DNA from: Saccharum officinarum
Lineage: Eukaryota > Streptophyta > Magnoliopsida > Poales > Poaceae
NCBI GenBank assembly: GCA_020631735.1
Contig: CM036231.1
Location: forward strand, 1,887,831-1,951,830
DNA: 64,000 bases
Direction of reading: 5' to 3'
Shown: in pieces, positions 11,918-20,893 of the stretch
How positions within the stretch are numbered: the first letter of the stretch is position 1
Layout: every line of letters starts with the position of its first letter
Made by a program: the position numbers and the translations under genes
Notes under the pieces: generated by a model
Seen by the model: the letters and a program-made list of their open reading frames with translations, nothing else
What the model was told of the DNA's origin: nothing
The model's database searches: none

Positions 11918-12455
11918 CTGCAAGTAAGCACAAGGAAAAGCATTAGCAAGTAAGCAAGTAAGCACAAGTAAGCAAGGAAAAGCATTAGCAAGTAAGCACA
12001 AGGAAAAGCATTACCTAATCTGTTGTTTGAGCCAAATCAAGCAAACATTTTTGTTTTTCATTTTCATGAATACCTCCCTATCTATCTCAGAAGCCATCTA
12101 GTGTTACATATATGAAACTATATTATTACATATTACATATATATATAAACAAGTAGAGAAACATCATTCAGTTAACAGCAAATATAATTGCCAATTCAAG
12201 TTTACTAAACTCTGGTTAAAACAGAGGGGAATGAGATGATATCACATAGATGGGTTGCAACAGATTATAGATGTTCTACAACGAAAGGTAAAGTTTAGTT
12301 AAGTAGTATACAAACAATCAAGAGATGATATCACATAGCATTAATCCAAACTAGCTAATGGATATCAAGGTGCATATGAACTATTAACACCTATTAGCAA
12401 CTCCAAACTAGCTAATGGAACTAATAGTTAGCAGCCCCCTATCTAATAATTAGCA

Positions 12456-12523
12456 GGTCTGTTTGGATCCACCAGTACTAACTTTAGCTGCTAATTGTTA
12501 GTGCTAATGGATCCAAACAGGCC
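12456..12523. repeat. Short palindromic MITE remnant
   Basis: Inverted repeat: GGTCTGTTTGGATCC at the left matches GGATCCAAACAGGCC at the right, with further pairing toward the centre. 68 bp overall, inside the putative intron. Confidence 0.6.
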
Positions 12524-12906
12524 GTAAAATGGAATAACAATCAATAAAACAGTATGGCAATAACGCTAGCAAGCGTCAGGAGACGTTAGTATCAAATAAA
12601 ATTGATGATTAGCCAGATTACAAGGGGAGATGCAGCATGTAGAAGAACAATCAAAACAAGAATAGGCCAAAGGAAAAGTGAAGTAAGCATAAGTTAAAAA
12701 GTTATAGTCAAAGTCAACTTACTGAATGTTCAATGAACATAGGACATTATAGCCCCTTCAACTCTTCTAAAGTTCCATAAACACCCTTACCTAACACCCA
12801 TAAACTACCACAGGAACAACCCACCCCCATGGCACCCACATGACCAGAAATATGTAGCCAAGAGAGGAGAAATAGGAGTTTCAAGATAATATTTTCTTTT
12901 TTCTTA

Positions 12907-13012
12907 ATACTCCGTTCCAAATTATAAGGCATTCCGGCTTGTCTAGGTACAAGTGTACATAGCAAAAACTATGTACCTTGAAAAATCTAGAACTCCTTAT
13001 AATTAACCATAA
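12907..13012. repeat. Degenerate Stowaway-like MITE
   Basis: Begins TACTCCGTTCCAAATTATAAG, a typical Stowaway end, and closes with CTTATAATTAACC. About 100 bp; ends only partly preserved. Confidence 0.5.
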
Positions 13013-13512
13013 TGCCATATCACATCACATGTTGATTCGCTCATAGAAACATAAACAAAAAAGCTTGCAAATAAATCCACATTGGTGTACTCAAATTCAA
13101 AAATAAATTTAACCTCTTATTATAACACCATGAAGTACTGTTAGTATGGTCTACTATGCACCACCTTAGGCATAAATAGTGCCCCTGGACACAACCTTTT
13201 TGTATAAACAGCAGTAACCACCTGGATAGACACGTATGCAGTCATCTAAATTCTAAACAGCTAAAGACAGAGAGGACTTGCTCTGGCCTCTGAGCCTGGT
13301 TTAGGCACTGAAAAAAAAAGTGCACGTTCCTAGTGCAGAGTGCTTGCTAGCTGCAGGTTCCAATGTGGCATTTCAGTTTATATCCCTTTGTTTGCAATTG
13401 ACAAAAAAGGCTAACACATATTACATCTGCCTAATGAGTCATTGGCGTACATATTTCTTCAGTTTAGTTTTTCTTGGAAGTTATAGGCACTCATTTTAAA
13501 ACTTGGAAGTTA

Positions 13513-13797
13513 TGTCATGGGCAGCCAGCAGGCTGCCGCCGGCCCAATAGGCCCAAGAGTCATTAGCTTAGCCGTTAAGTTAGGTCAAGGTTTAGGGTTA
13601 GGGTTAGTCTCCTCTCTATATAAAGAGAGGCAGGTCTGTCATTTAGAAGCAAGCAATACATCAGTAATCTAATATCTCTCTCTTCCCCCAATGACTCTCA
13701 AGCGCCTAGGGCTGCTACCCTAGAACCAAGCCTGCGGCAGAGGGGTATAACCTCGCCGGAGATGACAGTTATCCCCATGGACCCAAGGTCTATGACA
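13513..13797 (+). repeat. 5' LTR of the array
   Basis: TGTCATGGGCAG...GGTCTATGACA, 285 bp. Contains TTTAGGGTTAGGGTTAG (13590-13607) and TATATAAA (13617-13624), then a run of pyrimidines. Near-identical to 15244-15476 and 22132-22416. Confidence 0.93.
13590..13624 (+). promoter_or_regulatory. Telomere-like box and TATA box in the LTR
   Basis: Plant telomere-type units (TTTAGGG, TTAGGG) lie about 10 bases upstream of TATATAAA. The same arrangement occurs in the LTRs near 15320 and 22210. Telo-boxes are known promoter motifs of plant growth-related genes; a role here is inference. Confidence 0.55.
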
Positions 13798-13938
13798 TCT
13801 GATGGAATCGCGACGGACACACGCAGTAGCCTAGGGCTGCTACCCTAGAACCAAGCCTGCGGCAGAGGGGTATAACCTCGCCGGAGATGACAGTTATCCC
13901 CATGGACCCAAGGTCTATGACATCTGGTATCAGAGATC
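13798..13938 (+). other. Duplicated LTR tail, inverted gag scrap and primer binding site
   Basis: After the 5' LTR comes a 32-bp spacer containing an inverted scrap of gag (GGAATCGCGACGGAC). A second copy of the last 93 bp of the LTR follows (13830-13922), then TCTGGTATCAGAGATCC. TGGTATCAGAG is the primer binding site for initiator tRNA-Met. The duplication looks like template switching during reverse transcription. Confidence 0.7.
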
Positions 13939-14006
13939 CAGGTACGATCACCATATCCGCCTCCTGGTCATCATCGCCCGTCCGCCCTCCCTCACCAGCC
14001 GCCGCC

Positions 14007-14825
14007 ATGCCCACCAACCTGATGGGCCCCCCCTCCTGCGCCAACACCAGCCACAGCCGTGCCACGCATCGCTCCACCGCCGCCTCCGCATCACCATTAC
14101 CCACCGCGCCACCATCAGCCGCCGTGCCACCATCCCCCACCGCCCTCTCCAACAACAGCCGGATCACTTCTGGGGAACACCACAACGATCGTCCGTCGCG
14201 ATTCCAGAAGCGGGATTTTCCGCGTTACGACGGTAAATCCGACCCCCACAACTTCATCAACTGCTGCGAATCATACTTCCGTCGGGAGCGCATCATGGCG
14301 GAAGAAAAGGTGTGGATGGCTTCCTGTCATCTGGAAGATGGAGCGCGTACGTGGTTCCTCCAGGTCCAGGATGAGGAAACCCCAGCGTGGCGTCGCTTCA
14401 CCGAGCTGCTGCGCCTGCGCTTCGGATCACCTCCTGCTGCGACCATAAGCCATGCGGATGGGATGCGCCATCTCCAAGAGAACATGGATCGCGTCGCTGA
14501 GATGCTCAACCGCTACCGTGCTCACCTGGAGAAGTTCGAGCATGAACGCCTTGCTGCAGTACGCATACAAGCGGCAGCGCGTGGATTCATGGTGCGGCAC
14601 ACCACCCGGAAGCTGCGTGAACACCTGGCTGCGCTGCGGCTTCAGGCGGCAGCGCGAGGGTTCCTGGCAAGCCGCCGGGTGCAGTCCCTTTGTGGGGAGC
14701 GGCACCTTGCGTGGTCTCCAGGGCCACCCCATGGCCGTCATCACAGGAGCAGGCCGCGGTGCACCTGCAAGCCGCAGGGCGCGGCTTCCTTGTTAGGCAG
14801 GCGGTGCGGAAGCTGCGCTTGCTGA
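14007..14825 (+). pseudogene. IQ-motif gag-like protein, copy 1 (frameshifted)
   Basis: ATG at 14007. The reading frame opens with a P/A/S/T-rich leader, then a retrotransposon gag domain (FQKRDFPRYDGKSDPHNFI... to LLRLRFGSP), a short helix-rich linker (LNRYRAHLEKFEHER) and two IQ motifs (RIQAAARGFMVR, RLQAAARGFLASRR). A one-base deletion near 14709 relative to copy 2 (TTGCGTGG versus TTGCCGTGG) shifts the frame, so the third IQ motif is lost and the frame ends at 14825. The rest of the domain is close to copy 2. No protease, RT or integrase follows. The gag domain is related to that of the autonomous element in the array, which probably supplied the enzymes. Confidence 0.75.
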
Positions 14826-15243
14826 TCAGCTCATCGCTGCACCAACTCGCAGCCTGCGCGCCCAACAACCAGGTCTCGTCTATATTTTTTTGCACCCCCT
14901 GCAGAAGTCGAGATCTGGGTATGCAGCCCCCTGCACGGCCAACAAGGGTCGTCTCCTTCATTCGGGCACCTGCCTGGGTGCTGGATAGACCCAACATAAG
15001 AATGGGCTGGTTCCTCCTTCACCTTTCATCCAACATGAAGTCCGCAGTTCAGCTCTTTCCTTGGGATCCAGGAGGACAGGAGGACATAGCTATAGTTCAA
15101 ATTTATATTTTAGTTTCACAATTATTTCGTATTTTTGTCTTAAATAATAAAGGTGAGCCGAGATGTAAAAGGCTTAACCTTACGTCGTGTCAGGTAAGTC
15201 TATGGCAGCTCGAGGACGAGCTGGTCCTCAAGGGAGGGGGAGA

Positions 15244-15476
15244 TGTCATGGGCAGCCAGCAGGCTGCCGCCGGCCCAATAGGCCCAAGAGTCATTAGCTT
15301 AGCCGTTAAGTTAGGTCAAGGTTTAGGGTTAGGGTTAGTCTCCTCTCTATATAAAGAGAGGCAGGTCTGTCATTTAGAAGCAAGCAATACATCAGTAATC
15401 TAATATCTCTCTCTTCCCCCAATGACTCTCAAGCGCCTAGGGCTGCTACCCTAGAACCAAGCCTGCCTTCTCCAGG
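15244..15476 (+). repeat. Left part of the middle LTR
   Basis: First 233 bp of the 285-bp LTR, preceded by the purine tract AAGGGAGGGGGAGA. It stops abruptly after AACCAAGCCTGC, where inverted gag sequence begins. Confidence 0.88.
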
Positions 15477-15894
15477 TGAGCACGGTAGCGGTTGAGCATC
15501 TCAGCGACGCGATCCATGTTCTCTTGGAGATGGCGCATCCCATCCGCATGGCTTATGGTCGCAGCAGGAGGTGATCCGAAGCGCAGGCGCAGTAGCTCGG
15601 TGAAGCGACGCCACGCTGGGGTTTCCTCATCCTGGACCTGGAGGAACCACGTACGCGCTCCATCTTCCAGATGACAGGAAGCCATCCACACCTTTTCTTC
15701 CGCCATGATGCGCTCCCGACGGAAGTATGATTCGCAGCAGTTGATGAAGTTGTGGGGGTCGGATTTACCGTCGTAACGCGGAAAATCCCGCTTCTGGAAT
15801 CGCGACGGACGATCGTTGTGGTGTTCCCCAGAAGTGATCCGGCTGTTGTTGGAGAGGGCGGTGGGGGATGGTGGCACGGCGGCTGATGGTGGCG
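15477..15894 (-). pseudogene. Inverted gag fragment of the IQ element
   Basis: Reverse complement of about 14109-14534: reading minus strand it gives FQKRDFPRYDGKSDPHNFI through LNRYRAHLEK, ending before the IQ region. It lies between the middle LTR and the 3' LTR remnant of the autonomous element, and no intact ends surround it. Confidence 0.85.
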
Positions 15895-15972
15895 GGCATA
15901 ACTGTCATCTCGGCTGCCCTACGCACGTCGCGGGCGCGTGTCCTCCTTGTATATGGCACGCCGCACATGACA
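15895..15972 (-). repeat. Remnant of the autonomous element's 3' LTR
   Basis: Minus strand: the pol frame ends in the typical GRDVM coding of ATGTCATG, and an LTR starts with TGTCATGTGCGGCG at 15972. Only about 78 bp remain before the junction with the inverted gag fragment. It is similar to the outer part of the 5' LTR at 20359-20710. Confidence 0.65.
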
Positions 15973-18730
15973 TCTCTCCCTGCCTCGAAGTCCAGCTCGT
16001 CCTCGAGCTGAAAAGAAGGAAACCGAGCGCGGAAATCGTCCAGGTCTTCCCATGATGCAGACGTGGGGGGCTGGCCTGCCCACTCGACGAGCACCTGGCG
16101 GACACCGCGGGCCATGCGTCCCTGCGTTACCCGGGATGGTGCAGGCACCACCGCGCCATGCAGGATCGGAGGCAGCGACGGTGGTGCAGCCGGTGGTGAC
16201 CCCATGAACTTCTTGAGGACGCCCACATGGAACACGTCGTGGAGACGGGCGCCAGGTGGAAGTTGGAGACGCACAGCCACCGGGTTGATGACCTCGATCA
16301 CCTGGTAAGGCCCGACGAAGCGAGGCTTCAGTTTCCCCTGTGCGGTGGTGCGGGGCAGGGAAACTGCTGCCCGTTGCCGAAGGCGTAGAAACGCCCAGTC
16401 GCCGACTTGGTAGTCGACCGGACGATGATGCTGGTCGTAGGAGCGCTTCTGGACTGCCTGGGCCTGCTCAAGACGGAAGCGAATGTCATTAAGGAAAGCC
16501 GCACGCTCCTCCATCTCCTGGGCGACGGCAGCGACGCGGGCCTCCCCCGGTTCATACGAACGGATGGTCGGCGGGTCCCTGCCGTAGACGACACGGAAAG
16601 GAGTTTCCTGCAGCGAGGACTGGTATGCGGTGTTGTAGGTGTATTCTGCCCACGGAAGCCACCTCAACCACTAGCGGGGACGATCGCCCGTGAAGCAACG
16701 CAGATACATGACGATGACTCGATTGGCTGCCTCCGTCTGGCCGTCCGTCTGCGGATGAAATGCGGACGACATGTGGAGCTTCGTCCCTGTAAGGCGCATG
16801 AGCTCCTGCCAGAACGCCGAGGTGAAGACCGGATCGCGATCCGAGACGATGGACTGTGGTACGCCATGGAGGCGGACGATGTCGGCGAAGAAGGCGTTGG
16901 CGACGGATTCCGCAGTGTATGGATGCGCCAGCGGAATGAAGTGGCAATATTTGCTGAAGCGATCCACCACAGAGAGGATGACAGTCTTGCCTTGGACCTT
17001 AGGCAGCGCCTCAATGAAATCAATGCCCACGTCTGCCCACACCGCCGATGGCACCGGAAGGGACTGTAGCAACCCGGCCGGCCGAAGGTGATCAGACTTG
17101 TACTGCTGGCACGTGACGCAGGCCTTCACAAAATCCTGCACCAAACGACGCATGTTGGAAAAATGAAAATCGCGCCGGAGCCGATGTAGGGTGCGGTGGA
17201 CACCCTCATGCCCATCGTCGTGGACTGCTGCCACGATCTCGCGGAGGAGGTGGGACGCCGAGGGGATGAACAGGCGCCCCTCGTAGGCCACCATGCCGTC
17301 CACCAGCGTCCATGGCGCGGCCCGGGTGCCTGCCTGGAGGTCCCTGTGCAGGTCGGCCAAGGCCGGGTCCGTAGCCTGGGCGTGGCGAAGTCGCTCAATG
17401 AAGTCGAAGCGAGGTGCAGAGATGGCCATAACCTCCCCGTTGTCCTGGTCGCGCCTGGACAGGGCGTCGGCGACGACGTTCGTGGCGCCCGACCTGTACT
17501 CCACCGAGAAGTCAAAACCAAGGAGCTTGCCGACCCAATGGTGTTGCGGAATTGTGGCGAGGCGCTGGTCGAGGAGGTACTTCAGGCTGTAGTGGTCGGT
17601 CTTGATGACGAAACGCCGCCCCCACAAATATGGCCGCCAGTGCCGAACCGCCTGGACCAGCCCGATGAGCTCGCGCTCATAGGCGGCGAGCGAGCGATGG
17701 CGAGGCGCCACCGGCCGGCTGAAGAAAGCGACGGGGTGGCCGTCTTGGACCAGCACGGCGCCGAAACCGGACGTCGAGGCGTCGCACTCGACGATGAACA
17801 GCTTGGTGAAGTCAGCCATGGCAAGAACTGGGGCGGATGTCACGGCGGCCTTGAGAGCCGCGAACGCCGCGGCGGTGGTGTCGTCCCACGAGAAGCCCTC
17901 CTTCTTGAGCAGGCCTGACAGAGGCGCGGCGATCGTCCCATAGTTGTGGACGAACTTGCGGTAGTAGCCCGTGAGGCCGAGGAACCCGCGGACCGCCCGG
18001 GGCGAGCGGGGTGTCGGCCAGTCGACGATTGCCTGCACCTTGGTCGGATCCATGGCCACCCCAGCCGCCGAGATGACATGGCCGAGGTAGGCGACAGTGG
18101 GGACCCCGAAAGAGCACTTGGAGCGCTTGACGAAGAGCTGGTGGTGGCGGAGCGCGTCGAGGACGGTGCGGAGGTGACGCAGGTGATCAGCCCACGTCCT
18201 GCTGTAAATCAAAATGTCGTCAAAAAATACCAGGACGAAGCGGCGGAGGAACGGCCGGAGCACATCATTCATCAGGGCTTGAAATGTCGCCGGGGCGTTG
18301 CAGAGGCCGAACGCCATCACAAGGAACTCGTACAAGCCATCATGTGTACGGAACGCCGTCTTGTGGACGTCCTCCGGGCGCATGCGCACTTGGTGATAAC
18401 CCGAGCGCAGGTCCAGCTTGGTGAAAAACTGAGCGCCATGGAGCTCGTCGAGGAGCTCCTCGACCACCGGGATCGGAAAGGCGTCCTTGACCGTCAACGC
18501 GTTGAGCGCGCGGTAGTCGACGCAGAATCGCCACGACCCATCCGGCTTCTTGACGAGGAGGACGGGCAATGAGAACGGCGAGTCGCTTCGACGAACGATG
18601 CCCTGTTCCATCATGGCGACACATTGCCGCTCCAGCTCGTCCTTGTGCGCCGCCGGATAACGGTAGGGGCGAACGACAACCGGCTGGGCGTCGGACTTGA
18701 GTGTGATCCGGTGGTCGTGCGCGCGTTTGG
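15973..18730 (-). pseudogene. Chromodomain Gypsy pol: RT, RNase H, integrase, chromodomain
   Basis: Minus strand. Order: reverse transcriptase (KKPDGSWRFCVDYRALN, LDLRSGYHQVRM, catalytic FFDDILIYS near 18200), RNase H (VECDASTSGFGAVL, AYERELIGLV, TDHYSLKYL), integrase HHCC finger (HEGVHRTLHRL ... CVTCQQYK), integrase core with the D of VGIDFIEAL, the D of VSDRDPVF and the E of DGQTEAANR, then the C-terminal GPYQVIEVINPVAVRLQLP module and a chromodomain tail (VLVEWAGQPPTSASWEDLDDF). A TAG at 16668-16673 in the core's C-terminal side splits the frame; both halves are in one phase. The join to gag-protease is shifted by one base at an eight-G run near 18728-18736. Chromodomain Gypsy enzymes copy and insert the element, with the chromodomain thought to steer it to heterochromatin. 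All catalytic residues I can see are kept; only two small lesions disable it. Confidence 0.92.
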
Positions 18731-20200
18731 GGGGGGCAGACCAGATGGGTCGGCGAAGACCCCCCCATACGCGAGCAGCAGCGCCTCGAGGAGGGCGCCC
18801 GCCTCCAGCGTCGCGCGCAAGGCCGGTGGCGAGGGACAGGCCACGCTGGTCCAGGAGACCGTACGCCCCTGGCGCTGGAACGACATGCGCTGGTGGCTCA
18901 GGTCCCAGACGATGGGCCCAAGCGTGCCCAGCCACCTGGTGCCGAGGACGACGTCGTACCCTGCCAAGGGCATGACGAAGAGGTCGGCCGGGAACGACTC
19001 GCCATCAACGAGGAGAGGTGCGTCACGGATGACGCCGGCGCAGGCAACGCGCTCCCCGTTGGCCACCAAAGCGGTGAGACGGGGCTGTTGTTGGAGAGGG
19101 AGGCCGGATCGCCGCGCTGCGTCCTCCGAGATAAAGTTGTGCGTGCTGCCGGAGTCGAGGAGGGCGACAAGTGTCGTGGCGCCCAAAGACACGGCAATCT
19201 GCATGGTGCCCGCCATGGGAACTCCGGCCACGGCCTGGAGGGAGAAACAGGGCGCCTCGGCGGCGTCCTCCGTCTCTGCTGCCCCATCCGCCGCGTCATC
19301 GATCTCCACGCCCTCGACGAAGAACAAGCGCCTGCAGAAACGGTTATGGCCGCGGGAATATTTTTCATTGCAGTTAAAACATAGACCCAATCGGCGACGC
19401 TCGGCCATCTCATCTGGCGTGAGGCGACGCTTATTGCCCTCAGCAGCCGCCGACGGCGCGGGGAGCGCCAGGAGGGGTGGCGGTGGCGGTAGGGCGGCCC
19501 GGCCCGCTGGAGGTGGTGGGACGCGCGGAGGCGCCCTCGGTGCGGCCGGCACCGGCCGTGCCGCCTCCATCTGTTCCACCTGTCGGGCCAGACTCATGGC
19601 GGCGGCGAGGGTGTCCGGGTTGTGGATGCGGACGGCGTTGCTGAGCGGTGGCAGGAGGCCACCGGTGAAAAGCTGGACCCGCTGCGCCTCGTCGAGTCGA
19701 CCGGCACGCGGAAGGAGGGACTGGAACCGATTTGCGTAGTCCTCCACGGTCCCGGTGCGACGACATTCGGCAAGCTCGAACATCGGGGCGGAGCGAAGGG
19801 GCGGACCAAACCGTAAACTCAGGAGATCCTTGAAGTTGCCCCACGGTGGCGTGCCTTCGTCGTCCTGCAACTGGATGAACCACAGATGGGCGGCGTCGTC
19901 CAAGTGGTAGGCCGCCATGCGCACGCGTTCCTCCGGCATGGTGCGATGTTGGCGGAAGTAGGCGTCACACTTGTTGAGGAACAGCATGGGGTCCGTCGTG
20001 CCGTCGTAGTGGGGAAAATCCCACTTCCTGTGCTTCGGGTGGAACTCCAGTTCGCGCGGCGCGTCGGGACGGCGACCGTCGCTGCTTTCGGCCGTAGACG
20101 TCTTCTCCTTGATGGAGGCGACATCGGATTGCAGGGATGTGATCATGGCGTTCATGTTCCGCATCTCTTGAATGATGTCGGCGAGGGTCGGTTCGGCCAT
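18731..20200 (-). CDS. Gag-protease of the autonomous Gypsy element
   Basis: ATG at 20200 (MAEPTLADIIQEM). A short coiled coil (IIQEMRNMNAMITSLQSDVASIKEK) comes first, then the retrotransposon gag domain (WDFPHYDGTTDPMLFLNKCDAYFRQ ... LLSLRFGPP). A proline-rich stretch follows, then a CCHC zinc knuckle (CFNCNEKYSRGHNRFC), then a retropepsin-like protease with the active DSGSTHNFI. The frame leads into pol but is broken by one base at a run of eight G around 18728-18736, which could be a real mutation or an assembly error. Gag packs the RNA; the protease matures the polyprotein. The gag resembles that of the IQ element, so the two belong to one family and could cooperate. Confidence 0.9.
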
Positions 20201-20344
20201 TGCCAAGGTGGGCGGCGGGCTGGACACGACGGAAGGGATGGGCGGCGGCTGTTGGTGTGGCGGCGGCTGTTGGAGATGCGGCGGCTGGTGGGGGTCTGTG
20301 GCTGGAACGGATGGAACGGAACGAGCGGAAGAGGATCTGCTGAC

Positions 20345-20355
20345 TTGTGATACCA
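20345..20355 (-). other. Primer binding site of the autonomous element
   Basis: Minus strand CTGGTATCAC just inside the 5' LTR. TGGTATCA matches the 3' end complement of initiator tRNA-Met over 8 bases. Confidence 0.6.
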
Positions 20356-20358
20356 GGT

Positions 20359-20710
20359 TGCATACCTCTCGTATTCTTAAGCCTGCGGCGAGGTTTGCCC
20401 CTCCGCCGCAGGCTTAAGAATACGAGAGAGATAGGGTTTGGGATAATACTTTTTCCTTCCTCCTTCAATGTTCTCACGTACAAGATATATATAGCCCATA
20501 GCTCAACTAACTTAGCCCGTAGCTCAACTAACTTTGGCAAATAAATAAAAGGGGAAACAAACTTCCTAGACTCACGGTAACAGCCACGGCAACAAATCAC
20601 TAAATAATCTCCTAGCCACTCTCGTTGGCCTGGGCGTGCACCGCGCTGGACGCTCGCTCTGCAGCTCGGCGGATGTCACGGGCACGACGACGCCGGGTAT
20701 ACGTGTGCCC
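20359..20710 (-). repeat. 5' LTR of the autonomous Gypsy element
   Basis: About 350 bp. Its outer start is missing, replaced at the junction with the middle LTR of the IQ element. It contains TATATATATC-type promoter sequence near 20480 and a large hairpin at its inner end. Confidence 0.65.
20366..20428. repeat. Perfect 25-bp hairpin at the end of the LTR
   Basis: Arms 20366-20390 and 20404-20428 are exact reverse complements (centre of arm: TTCTTAAGCCTGCGG), separated by 13 bases. On the minus strand it lies in the last 70 bases of the LTR, next to the primer binding site. Confidence 0.85.
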
Positions 20711-20809
20711 CAAGCGCCTAGGGCTGCTACCCTAGAACCAAGCCTGCGGCAGAGGGGTATAACCTCGCCGGAGATGACAGTTATCCCCATGGACCCAAGG
20801 TCTATGACA
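20711..20809 (+). repeat. Right part of the middle LTR
   Basis: Last 99 bp of the 285-bp LTR. Its first 37 bp repeat the last 37 bp of the left part (15440-15476), so the insert between them is flanked by a 37-bp direct repeat. Confidence 0.85.
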
Positions 20810-20893
20810 TCTGGTATCAGAGATCCAGGTACGATCACCATATCCGCCTCCTGGTCATCATCGCCCGTCCGCCCTCCCTCACCAGCCGCCGCC

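Noticed and set aside
13590..13607. TTTAGGG repeats as a telomere remnant
   Set aside because: Only two to three units, at a fixed place in each LTR; a promoter motif is more likely.
17196..20350. Plus-strand frames opposite Gypsy gag and pol
   Set aside because: Shadows of the minus-strand coding sequence, which has clear enzyme motifs.
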